From: JBKECP01 sp047974765
Lineage (GTDB): Bacteria; Pseudomonadota; Gammaproteobacteria; Pseudomonadales; Halieaceae
Length of the DNA: 64,000 nucleotides
Assembly: GCA_047974765.1 (NCBI GenBank)
Contig: JBKECP010000046.1
Span: 1 to 64,000 of the forward strand
Direction: 5' to 3'
This document shows, piece by piece, positions 44,856 to 53,874 of the stretch. The notes beneath the pieces were generated by a model. The model had not been told where the DNA came from, made no database searches, and saw only the letters and a program-made list of their open reading frames with translations. The position numbers and the translations under genes are program-made. Within the stretch, counting starts at the first letter, position 1. Every line of letters starts with the position of its first letter.

Positions 44856-45929
44856 TCAGGCCTTACCCTTCACAGCCAATTTCTGATTGGCAGCAAACTC
44901 AAGCATCCGCTGCAAGGGAATCATGGCCTGCCGACCCAGCGCCCGATCAACAAAAATCTCATTGTTATTACGATCAAACACTGTCGCCAGGGATTCCAGT
45001 TCATTCATTGCCATCCAGGGACAATTGGCGCAGCTTCGGCAGGTGGCACCATTACCTGCTGTTGGCGCAATAATGAATGTTTTATCCGGAGTCTGTTGCT
45101 GTAACTTATAAAAAATGCCCTGATCTGTTGCCACGATAAAGTGTGTGTTGTCCATCTCCTGGGCGGCGCGAATGATCTGGCTGGTAGAGCCCACATGATC
45201 TGCCAACTCAAGCACCGAAGCCGGGGACTCGGGGTGTACCAGCACAGCCGCACCCGGATAAACCCGCTTAAGATCAGCAATGCCCCTTGCCTTAAACTCT
45301 TCATGCACAATACAGGCACCATCCCACATCAAGATATCGGCACCCGATTTTTTGCGTACATAATCTCCCAGATGACGATCTGGAGCCCAGATAATCTTCT
45401 TGCCTTGTGCAGCCAGATATTCAGCGACATCAAGTGCGATACTGGATGTCACTACCCAGTCTGCACGCGCCTTTACAGCAGCAGAGGTATTGGCATAAAC
45501 CACTACAGTTCTGTCTGGATGAGCGTCACAGAAGGCACTGAACTCCTCCTCAGGACAACCCAGATCCAATGAACAGGTAGCTTCCAGTGTTGGCATTAGC
45601 ACACGCTTGTCCGGCGTCAGGATTTTGGCCGTCTCACCCATAAAACGGACACCTGCCACCACCAGGGTTTTAGCGCAGTGATCATGCCCAAAACGGGCCA
45701 TTTCCAGTGAATCCGAAACACAACCACCTGTTTCTTCAGCCAATGCCTGAATAACAGGTGCTGTGTAATAGTGGGCCACCAACACAGCACCTTCCTGCTC
45801 AAGCCGGGCCTTGATCTGTGCTTTAAGTACCTGTTCCTGCTCAGGAGAGAGCTGATCACGCTCGGCATTATCCAGGTGAAACTGTACCTGCTGGCGGATG
45901 GTTTCCAGTTTGTCAGAAGCTAGGCTCAT
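44856..45929 (-). CDS. nadA: Quinolinate synthase A
   Basis: NadA condenses iminoaspartate with dihydroxyacetone phosphate to quinolinate in NAD synthesis, using a [4Fe-4S] cluster. The three cluster-binding cysteine regions are present: PTLEATCSLDLGCPEE (Cys119), WDGACIVHEEF (Cys206) and GATCRSCANCPWMAMN (Cys297/300/303, the last being the usual ligand). Length 357 is normal. No nadB is in the window. Confidence 0.97.
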   Translation of the reverse strand: MSLASDKLETIRQQVQFHLDNAERDQLSPEQEQVLKAQIKARLEQEGAVLVAHYYTAPVIQALAEETGGCVSDSLEMARFGHDHCAKTLVVAGVRFMGETAKILTPDKRVLMPTLEATCSLDLGCPEEEFSAFCDAHPDRTVVVYANTSAAVKARADWVVTSSIALDVAEYLAAQGKKIIWAPDRHLGDYVRKKSGADILMWDGACIVHEEFKARGIADLKRVYPGAAVLVHPESPASVLELADHVGSTSQIIRAAQEMDNTHFIVATDQGIFYKLQQQTPDKTFIIAPTAGNGATCRSCANCPWMAMNELESLATVFDRNNNEIFVDRALGRQAMIPLQRMLEFAANQKLAVKGKA

Positions 45930-46452
45930 GAGAAGAAGTAGGCGGCAAGCATGGCGTTATAAAATATGAGGTGCGGATACTACCACAGTTTAGAACAGAC
46001 CCAATCTATTGATCACACAAATCAGCGCTTTAACAAGAAAAGTAGCGCTGGATTTTTTATAGCGACCTGCGTATAAACATGAATTATAACAAACTTACAG
46101 GTTATCATTATTACTGCCAAAAACACTGCCATCAAGGGCGAACACACAGGCTTATTTGAATAACAACATGTGTGACAATATCACCCATATACACAGCATA
46201 TTATCCAACGGCATTATTTATTGAGCCTTTCACAAACAAAATACACACAAGGATGCGCAGCTATAAAAATCTATTAAATTAGATCTTTTAAGCATATGGC
46301 AAACCAAAGAGCACAATGAATAAAAACTACTGATCTGACCGATCTGGATGGTGTGTTTCGTGAACTACCCCATATTTAGCACGCTTACTTATTGGGTCTT
46401 GGCTGAAGCCAATGCTAGCCTAGGTGAATCCCGGGGCGAACACTAACTAACT
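45930..46452. other. 523-bp AT-rich intergenic region upstream of the GGDEF/EAL gene
   Basis: No ORF with a plausible family is seen. The region contains a terminator-like hairpin on the plus strand at 46023-46058 (listed separately). I compared it by eye with c-di-GMP-I riboswitch features and found no match. Confidence 0.5.
46023..46058 (+). terminator. Orphan terminator-like hairpin (possible small RNA end)
   Basis: A 7-bp stem CAGCGCT/AGCGCTG with a 14-base loop is followed by GATTTTTT. The structure resembles an intrinsic terminator on the plus strand, but no plus-strand gene ends upstream; the nearest, bepA, ends at 44851 and nadA lies between. It may end a small RNA transcribed divergently from nadA. 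Confidence 0.45.
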
Positions 46453-48243
46453 ATGTCAACCAAGATTCAGCCAAGATTGCGGGCCAAGGTTCTCGTCAGC
46501 GATGATGATAACAATGTTCGCATGCTGACACGACAGTGCCTCGAGGCTGAGGATATTTCTGTAGTAGAAGCCAGTAACGGGCTCGAAACTCTCGACATGT
46601 TTGTACGTGAGCGCCCTGATCTTATATTTCTCGACGTAGAAATGCCCGGCATGAGCGGGCTGGAAGTATGCCAGCGTATCCGACAGATGCCACAGGGTGC
46701 TTCCGTTCCGATTATGATCGTTACAGGCTCCGATGATTGTTTGACAATCGACAAAGGTTTTGAAGCAGGCGCCACCCAATATAAAGTCAAACCCGTCAAC
46801 TGGGCGCTTTTAAGTCGGGATGTTCATTACATGCTGCGCGCCAGTAATGCCTTTAATGCTCTTAAACGACAGGAAGACCGACTGCGCTATCTTGCTTATT
46901 TTGACCCACTGACCAGCCTGCCCAATCGCCGCAGCTTCAATGAGCAATTGACCCGAATTCTCAAACGCAGCCAACGACGTAATTCCCACGCAGCTCTGTT
47001 GTTTATTGACCTGGATCATTTCAAGCGCATCAACGACTCCATCGGTCATGGCCGTGGCGACCGGTTATTGGTTGAAATTGCCAAACGCCTCAACCTCGAA
47101 CTGCGAGCAGACGATGCTATTGGCTATTTTTATTCAGATGACAATAGAGAAGATGGCGATACAGATACTGAAATTGCACGCCTGGGGGGCGATGAATTTA
47201 CGGTAGTTCTGTCTGACATACCCGATGTTGCCCATGTTGAACAGATTGCACAGCGAGTACTGAAAAGCTTGTCTCAGCCTATTGCTTTGCAGTCTCATAA
47301 CCCTATTGTAACCCCCAGCATTGGTATAGCCCTCTACCCGCAAGATGGCCACGATGCAGACAGCCTGGTTCGAAACGCCGACACAGCAATGTATGTCGCC
47401 AAAGCCGGGGGGCGCGCTTGTTATCGCTTCTATAGCGAAGAGATGAATGCCCGTGCAGTCGATCAACTAAAAATGGAGGAAGAACTTCGCCACGCATTAC
47501 GCAAAGGCACACTGTATTTGCACTATCAGCCACAAATATCATCACACGAAGGACGGGTCGTTGGCTTTGAAGCACTGGCACGCTGGGAGCACCCAATCAG
47601 GGGGTGTATTTCTCCGTTGGAGTTTATTCCAGTAGCCGAGCATACTGGTTTAATCATTGAACTGGGAGAGTGGGTATTTACTGAAGTTATCAAACAGCTT
47701 CAATATATGGACGCCCTCGGTGTCAACAATTTTCATATTAGCGTCAATATCTCTCCCATTCAGTTTAAACAGGATAATCTGGCCGAGCGACTTGCCGATA
47801 TTTTGATACCATCCGGGCTGGCACCCAACCGCATTGAGCTTGAATTGACTGAGAGCGCCATTATGACAGGTGCTGAATCCAATATTTCAAAGCTGCGGGC
47901 ACTCAAGGATATCGGATTGTCTCTGGCCGTTGATGATTTTGGTACCGGTTATTCTTCTCTTGCTTATCTGAAACGCTTCCCGATTGATACGCTGAAAATC
48001 GACCAGGGTTTTGTCAAAGATATTGAAAGCACTGATGGCGCAGCGATTGTTGACGCCATTCTTGCTCTTGCTGACAGTATGAGATTACGTGTTGTTGCTG
48101 AGGGTATAGAAAGCGCCAGCCAACTTAATTATCTGCTGGCAAGAAATTGCGATCTACTCCAGGGTTATTACCTGTCCTACCCAAAATCTCCGGACGTAAT
48201 GCGCGATGAAGTTATACGCAGCTTCAATTATCTTATGGGATAA
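46453..48243 (+). CDS. Response regulator with GGDEF and EAL domains (c-di-GMP turnover)
   Basis: This 596-residue protein has a receiver domain (residues about 10-125; acidic VSDDDNNVRML, phospho-acceptor Asp61 in FLDVEMPG, IVTGSDD, VKPVNW). A GGDEF domain follows (ARLGGDEFTVV near 245), then an EAL phosphodiesterase domain (GFEALARWEHP near 373; ELELTESAIM; VDDFGTGYSSLAYL; IDTLKIDQGFV). GGDEF and EAL motifs are both intact. The RxxD inhibitory site before GGDEF is missing and an acidic insertion precedes it. Phosphorylation would set c-di-GMP levels. It is the only response regulator near the two propeller sensors and so a candidate target. Confidence 0.92.
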   Translation: MSTKIQPRLRAKVLVSDDDNNVRMLTRQCLEAEDISVVEASNGLETLDMFVRERPDLIFLDVEMPGMSGLEVCQRIRQMPQGASVPIMIVTGSDDCLTIDKGFEAGATQYKVKPVNWALLSRDVHYMLRASNAFNALKRQEDRLRYLAYFDPLTSLPNRRSFNEQLTRILKRSQRRNSHAALLFIDLDHFKRINDSIGHGRGDRLLVEIAKRLNLELRADDAIGYFYSDDNREDGDTDTEIARLGGDEFTVVLSDIPDVAHVEQIAQRVLKSLSQPIALQSHNPIVTPSIGIALYPQDGHDADSLVRNADTAMYVAKAGGRACYRFYSEEMNARAVDQLKMEEELRHALRKGTLYLHYQPQISSHEGRVVGFEALARWEHPIRGCISPLEFIPVAEHTGLIIELGEWVFTEVIKQLQYMDALGVNNFHISVNISPIQFKQDNLAERLADILIPSGLAPNRIELELTESAIMTGAESNISKLRALKDIGLSLAVDDFGTGYSSLAYLKRFPIDTLKIDQGFVKDIESTDGAAIVDAILALADSMRLRVVAEGIESASQLNYLLARNCDLLQGYYLSYPKSPDVMRDEVIRSFNYLMG

Positions 48244-48271
48244 AATTCAGACGAAAAATAAATACCACCAT

Positions 48272-48540
48272 GAAAATTCTTAGTTCAGCACTACCGTCTC
48301 AATCACCACGGCTAATTTATTGGCACCGCTCCAGCGCCCGGGGTTTAGGGAGTCTGCAGGCACCGCTTTTCCTTGTTGACGATATCAATTGCGCCAATTT
48401 TATAACGTTTGTTCCGAGACACCTGTATCCCGGCTTACCTGGACCACCGACATCGCATGGGGCGGCGTCATCTTCTGTACGGCTTGTTCTTTGAATTCCT
48501 CACTGTAACGCGATCTTGCCGCTCCCTGATTGATTGCATT
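48272..48540 (-). pseudogene. Decayed transposase orfA (IS3-like HTH protein) fragment
   Basis: On the minus strand one frame reads YSEEFKEQAVQKMTPPHAMS, continues VVQVSRDTGVSEQTL, a stop where YNWR is expected, then a second stop, then GKAVPADSLNPGRWSGANKL and AVVIETVVLN before a third stop. This is clearly the HTH-containing first ORF of an IS3-type transposase with internal stops. The segment matches in one frame, so no frameshift is needed. It is truncated just after the GGDEF/EAL gene. A possible element end (TGTGCCCCCTGTGTCAGG) lies at about 48567-48584. Confidence 0.75.
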
Positions 48541-48584
48541 TCAAAATCGATGGACGCGACAACTATCCTGACACAGGGGGCACA

Positions 48585-49416
48585 TAGAACAACTACGTGC
48601 AAATTCTCCCGACTTGCCGATAATGCCCCTTGAAAACCTGTCAACTTCTCCCGCCTAAGGCTCTCTAAGCCCATCCTGACCCTATCGGCCCGTAATTAAT
48701 AACTGCCATACCCCGAACAGCTACCCCAAATGGGGCAAAATTTACTGACCGGCTCCAATGACCAGCACATGTAAAATCAGCGTCAGTGTCTGAAACCAAA
48801 GGCACAACCTGCAACACGAAAATGAAAACAGCAACGCAAAAATATTCAATCAAAACTGCAAAATATGGTGACAAAACTATGAACAGCAAAGTATATGCAA
48901 GCATCACTTTCGGCGTATTCGCAATGATCACATCCTCAACTGGCAGCTCATCTTCAAATAGTGCCATGATTGTCAATAGTCAAGTAAAAAACACAAACCA
49001 GATTATTAGCGCACGGGTAAACATCCCGGTTTACACCACTACAAAACAGGGCACAACTAAACATTTCAAATCGAAAAGACATATAAAAATTAAAAAAAAC
49101 TCAAATAAAACAAAAAGTTACAAGTGGCCCGGCATTCTCAAAAATACCTCTACCAGGGCTACAAACACCAGTAACAACACATCAGGAATGGAGTGGAGAA
49201 TAGACTCCGGGATGAAACAAGCAGGGACCAGATGGAGATTTAACAGATAATAGACCCTTTCTTTTCTAAAACAATTGGATTTTTCTAATATACAGGAACC
49301 AATCAAATCTCTAAAACAAACTTGAGCCAAGGATGGCAATTTAAAGAGTTATAGATTAGAAAAAAAAATTCATCTAAAATTAAAAACTTATTAAGTTAAT
49401 CATGGCTGGGTAAGTT
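48585..49416. other. Region without a convincing gene between transposase relic and sensor island
   Basis: This stretch of about 830 bp becomes very AT-rich from about 48800. A 154-codon plus-strand frame (48786-49250) has a low-complexity Ser/Thr/Lys/Asn composition. A minus-strand frame (48665-48976) looks membrane-like only because the plus strand is A-rich. Neither has a recognised family, so neither is called. A palindrome CCCCAAATGGGG lies at about 48723-48734. The promoter of the sensor operon presumably lies in the last 200 bp. Confidence 0.5.
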
Positions 49417-52400
49417 TTGCTCAAATGTTTTTTAATGGTTTGTATACTTATAATTTTTAATGTAGAAACCACTGCATCTGAAGAGCTAAAGAAAACTAGC
49501 ATAATTTTTACGCCAGCACCTTTCTCAAATTTATTACCCCAAAGAGAAATTCAAAAAATATTTCAATCATCAAATGGTGAGCTGTGGTTCGTAACACAAG
49601 AAGGCCTAAACAAATATAACGGTTTCGAAATAGAACTATTCCAACATTCATCATCAGATGAAAATTCACTATCTTCCAATTCTATCAGCGGAATTATTGA
49701 AGATAAAAAAAATAATATATGGATAGGAACTTACGAACATGGCCTAAACATATACTCACCAATAACAAAAAAAATTACTAGACATTCAACAAAAAGTAAA
49801 AAATTATCAGGGATTTTTTCCAATAAAATTCATACCATATTTATAGACTCAAAACAAAATATATGGATTGGACATAAAAATAACATTTCCATATTAAAAA
49901 AAAGTAAAGATATATTCGAAACTTATAAAGTAAATACGGAAGAAGGAGATCCTGGGAAAATAAATCAATTTGTTGAAACAAGAGATGGGTCAATATGGGC
50001 CTCAACTGAAAATAGCGGATTAGTAAGAATTGATATTCAAAACAAAACATTCAAAACAGTAAAAATAAATAGTGATTTTTTAAACAAAAAAATAATCAAA
50101 AATATAACCGACATCATTGTTGACAATAGAAACCAAATTTGGATCTCATCTGAAAGCGAAGGGATTTACATAATCACAGATCCACAAAAATTAACAATCA
50201 CACATTTAATGAATATTGGTGGAGATTCAAACTCACTAAGTTCAAATACTGTCCTTGATCTTTTCGTTGATTCAGAAGGGATCGTATGGATAGGCACCGA
50301 TCATGGGATAAACATTTACAAAGAGGGTGAAAAAAAATTCATAAGGTATAATTTTTCAGATCAACAATTTAAAAGTAGAATTATAAATAATATTTTTCAA
50401 TCAAATGATTCTCTATTTTGGGTGGGGACTTTTGAGGGATTAATTATTGGAACAAAATCACCCTTTCAATCTTATGACAAAATTAACGGGCAATTATCCG
50501 ACAACTCTATTAACTCATTTGAAGAAACTGATGATGGAAGTTTCTGGGTTGGCACAGAGCGTGGCCTAAATAGACTACGAAAAAATCATCAAACTTTTGA
50601 ATGGATAGGTGAGTTTACCTGGCCATCTATATCCACCCCTCCAGTTATGAGTCTGTATAGTGATAACTGGCCTATATTATGGGCAGGAACACTTGCATCA
50701 GGATTAAATAAAATTAATCTTGAAACCAATAGCGTAGAAATATTTCAACATAGCGAAGACCAGAACAGTATTGCTGAAAACGGTATAACTTCTATCCTAC
50801 GTATAAAAAGTGGTCAATTACTTATAGGAACCTTTGGAGGTGGACTAAGTATATTAGATGAAAAAAATAAATCTTTTACAAACTATAAAAATGATCCAAA
50901 AGACACAACAACTATAAGTAGCAATAATATAGTGGCTCTATTTCAAGATTCACAAAACTCCATATGGATTGGAACAGAGAACGGTCTCAATCAATTTATT
51001 GAAGATGAAAAAAAATTTCAGCGATATACACAAAATACAAATATATCAAACACCATTTTTAATAAAATCGTTTGGTCATTTCACGAAAGTAAAAATGGAG
51101 ATCTTTGGATCGGAACAAGAGGAGGAGGACTAAACCGTTGGACCAAGGATGATAGAGAAAACGACAGACCTATATTTTTTCATTATGCAGATAATATATC
51201 ACTCCCTTCGTCAGACATATACGGGATTCAAGAAGATAATTTTGGAAAATTATGGCTATCCCATAACAGAGGAATTTCAAGATTTGATCCTGTATCAGAA
51301 GAAACAACACACTACGGCATTACTGATGGAATCCAGGACAGCGAATTCAATCAGGGCGCATCGTTTAAATCCAGGGACGGCTCCATCTACTTCGGTGGAA
51401 ACAATGGCTATAATCGGATCTCTCCAAAATCCATCGCCGAAGAACAAGTAGCACCTCAGATAGGTATATCTGATATACGCATTATGAATAAAAGGTTACT
51501 TGCCGATACACCATATAGTCGGCTAGACGCTATCTCTCTTAGTCATACCGACAAAATGTTGTCAGTAGAATTTTTCGCAGCCAGCTATGCCAATCCTGAG
51601 TTGACACAATACGCTTACAAGCTCGAAGGTCTTAATGATGATTGGGTTATATCCAATAATTCAAGAGTGGCCACATTTACTACGCTGCCAGCTGGGTCAT
51701 ATACCTTAAAACTCGCCGCTGCATCCTCCAAAGGGATATGGAACTGGAACGGACCAGAAATAAAAATCAATGTGGCCCCCCCTCCATGGCTCAGCCCCTA
51801 TGCCTTTGCTCTGTACTTCTGCTCACTCATCGGAATACTTGCTAGTATTATCTTACGCACAAAACGCATAGCACAAGCTGCTTTTGAACGAGAAAAAGAA
51901 CTTGAACGAACAGCAGACCTTGAACAGGCCAGAGACATTGCTGAAAAAGCCAACCAGACAAAGTCACAATTTTTGGCGACTATCAGCCATGAAATCAGAA
52001 CCCCCATGCACGGCATTATAGGGATGGCTGAACTCCTGAGTCACACCAACCTGGACAAGGTTCAGCAACGTTATGTGAAAGCCGCACAGCAATCAGGAAT
52101 GTCTCTTCTTGAGTTAATTAATTCTCTACTGGATTTTTCAAAGCTCGAAGTCAATAAAGCTTATCTTGAGAATAGAGCATTTTCTCTTATTGATCTTATT
52201 GATGAATCTACTTATCTTCAAAAAGGAGCCTCTGAAGGAAAAGGTATTGAATTGACAAGCTCTATTGACCCAACCATTCCCAGTGTACTAATTGGTGACT
52301 CTGCAAAAATCAGGCAAATTCTACTAAATCTTATTTCCAATGCAATTAAATTCACTGACAAAGGATATGTTTGTCTATCTGTAAGATCGAAAGTCTCCAT

Positions 52401-53874
52401 CATAGAAAATGATACTATTGAAATTACTTTTAATGTTCATGATTCCGGTATAGGTATAAACAAAGAGGCACAAAAAAGTATTTTTGATGCCTTTATACAA
52501 GCAGATACAGGAACAACCCGACGCCATGGCGGAACAGGCCTTGGGCTCGCTATTGTCAGGGAAAACATAAATCTAATGGGTGGAAGTATTCGCGTTCGCT
52601 CAACAATTGGAAAGGGATCCACATTTAAAGCGGTCATTCCATTAGCCAAAGACCCAAGCATTATTGATAACTTACAAAAAACTAATCACACCTTTTCAAA
52701 AGCGGTTATTTATTCGAAAAATCAACGCACAACTCGTATGCTATCAAGTAGATTAAGATACTTAAATATAAAAGATATAGAATATATAAAAGAATTTCCA
52801 AATCTATTAAAATCAATAAATACCAATCTTTTATTCGTTGATTCTGAAAGTATAAATAAAGAATATACTCATAGGATAATGCAGGAAACGGGTGAAAATA
52901 TAATTTATCTATCCTCATCAATAAAAAATACTATGAGTAGCAATAAGAATATTTCTTTTCTAGAACTACCTGTCAGCGTCTCATCTCTAAAAGAAATACT
53001 AAAGCAAAAAAAAGAAAATGCTCTGCCAGAAAAACACCAATTTTCAAGACCAGAAATTAATAACAGAAAGTTTTTTTCAGCTCTAGTTGCAGAAGATATT
53101 GAAGTTAATAGAATAATTATCACACAAATGCTTAATTTATTGGGTGGAGATGTAACAACTGTTAAAAACGGCCAAGAAGCAGTTGATTATTTCTTATCGG
53201 ACAATCACTTCGATATCATTTTCCTTGATAGGCATATGCCATTGCTGGACGGACTGGAAGCTGCGAAAAATATACGGTCAATAGAACTCAATAAGAATAA
53301 ATCCAACACTCCCATCATCTCTATATCAGCAGAAACAAGTGAAGAGCAGGATATAAAATGGAAAAATATCAAAAATACTTATATTGCAACAAAACCATTC
53401 TCCATAGATAAGATAAAATCTATTATTTTTAATGAAATATTCCCAAATTATGGAAAAATCAATTTTTATAAGTCAAAAAGTACAAAGGAATTAAAAACAA
53501 CAAATGAGTCCATTTTAGATAAAAAAACAATAAAACAGATAATGGATATTGAAAAGGAAAATGGCAAACCCCTATGGCCAATGCTTATAAAAGAATATGA
53601 AAATCAAATGTCATTAAATATCAAAAAAATAAAAAATTCTATTCTTAATAAAAATTCAATGGAAACTAAATTTATTGCTCACACGATGAAATCCATGAGC
53701 CTCAATATAGGAGCAAAAAAGGTTTCAAATTTGTGTCAAAAAATAGAACAAAACTCCAAAAATGAAATTACATATGATTTTTTGATGAAAAAACTTGATG
53801 AAACATATAAAGATACTTTATTTTTTTTAAGGGAATTTATTGAAAAAAACTCAAAGGGAAACCATGAAGTATAG
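49417..53874 (+). CDS. Beta-propeller hybrid histidine kinase (kinase, pseudo-receiver, receiver, Hpt)
   Basis: This 1485-residue sensor starts with a signal or anchor (MLKCFLMVCILIIF). Fourteen propeller motifs of the W-[IV]-G-T...G-L-N type follow to about residue 675, enough for two seven-bladed propellers. A Y_Y_Y domain comes next (YKLEGLNDDWV; LPAGSYTLKLAA), then a transmembrane helix near 800. HisKA has FLATISHEIRTPMHG (His near 858); HATPase has N-box LLNLISNAIKFTD near 966, DSGIGI and HGGTGLGLAIV. A degenerate receiver lies at about 1085-1190. An intact receiver has VAEDIEVNR, FLDRHMP with Asp near 1270, and ATKPFS. The Hpt domain has IAHTMKSMSLNIGA with His near 1421. This resembles Bacteroidota HTCS sensors with a BarA-like relay. 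TTG start likely. It overlaps the next gene by 11 bp. Confidence 0.9.
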   Translation: MLKCFLMVCILIIFNVETTASEELKKTSIIFTPAPFSNLLPQREIQKIFQSSNGELWFVTQEGLNKYNGFEIELFQHSSSDENSLSSNSISGIIEDKKNNIWIGTYEHGLNIYSPITKKITRHSTKSKKLSGIFSNKIHTIFIDSKQNIWIGHKNNISILKKSKDIFETYKVNTEEGDPGKINQFVETRDGSIWASTENSGLVRIDIQNKTFKTVKINSDFLNKKIIKNITDIIVDNRNQIWISSESEGIYIITDPQKLTITHLMNIGGDSNSLSSNTVLDLFVDSEGIVWIGTDHGINIYKEGEKKFIRYNFSDQQFKSRIINNIFQSNDSLFWVGTFEGLIIGTKSPFQSYDKINGQLSDNSINSFEETDDGSFWVGTERGLNRLRKNHQTFEWIGEFTWPSISTPPVMSLYSDNWPILWAGTLASGLNKINLETNSVEIFQHSEDQNSIAENGITSILRIKSGQLLIGTFGGGLSILDEKNKSFTNYKNDPKDTTTISSNNIVALFQDSQNSIWIGTENGLNQFIEDEKKFQRYTQNTNISNTIFNKIVWSFHESKNGDLWIGTRGGGLNRWTKDDRENDRPIFFHYADNISLPSSDIYGIQEDNFGKLWLSHNRGISRFDPVSEETTHYGITDGIQDSEFNQGASFKSRDGSIYFGGNNGYNRISPKSIAEEQVAPQIGISDIRIMNKRLLADTPYSRLDAISLSHTDKMLSVEFFAASYANPELTQYAYKLEGLNDDWVISNNSRVATFTTLPAGSYTLKLAAASSKGIWNWNGPEIKINVAPPPWLSPYAFALYFCSLIGILASIILRTKRIAQAAFEREKELERTADLEQARDIAEKANQTKSQFLATISHEIRTPMHGIIGMAELLSHTNLDKVQQRYVKAAQQSGMSLLELINSLLDFSKLEVNKAYLENRAFSLIDLIDESTYLQKGASEGKGIELTSSIDPTIPSVLIGDSAKIRQILLNLISNAIKFTDKGYVCLSVRSKVSIIENDTIEITFNVHDSGIGINKEAQKSIFDAFIQADTGTTRRHGGTGLGLAIVRENINLMGGSIRVRSTIGKGSTFKAVIPLAKDPSIIDNLQKTNHTFSKAVIYSKNQRTTRMLSSRLRYLNIKDIEYIKEFPNLLKSINTNLLFVDSESINKEYTHRIMQETGENIIYLSSSIKNTMSSNKNISFLELPVSVSSLKEILKQKKENALPEKHQFSRPEINNRKFFSALVAEDIEVNRIIITQMLNLLGGDVTTVKNGQEAVDYFLSDNHFDIIFLDRHMPLLDGLEAAKNIRSIELNKNKSNTPIISISAETSEEQDIKWKNIKNTYIATKPFSIDKIKSIIFNEIFPNYGKINFYKSKSTKELKTTNESILDKKTIKQIMDIEKENGKPLWPMLIKEYENQMSLNIKKIKNSILNKNSMETKFIAHTMKSMSLNIGAKKVSNLCQKIEQNSKNEITYDFLMKKLDETYKDTLFFLREFIEKNSKGNHEV

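Noticed and set aside
45930..46452. Possible c-di-GMP riboswitch upstream of the GGDEF/EAL gene
   Set aside because: The conserved core and tetraloop-receptor sequences of the GEMM class were not found by eye.
48665..48976. Hydrophobic minus-strand ORF resembling a membrane protein
   Set aside because: Hydrophobicity is the expected complement of an A-rich plus strand; upstream same-frame codons contain stops, and no family is recognised.
48786..49250. 154-codon plus-strand ORF before the sensor genes
   Set aside because: Low-complexity Lys/Ser/Thr/Asn composition, no Shine-Dalgarno and no recognisable family; probably a chance frame in AT-rich DNA.
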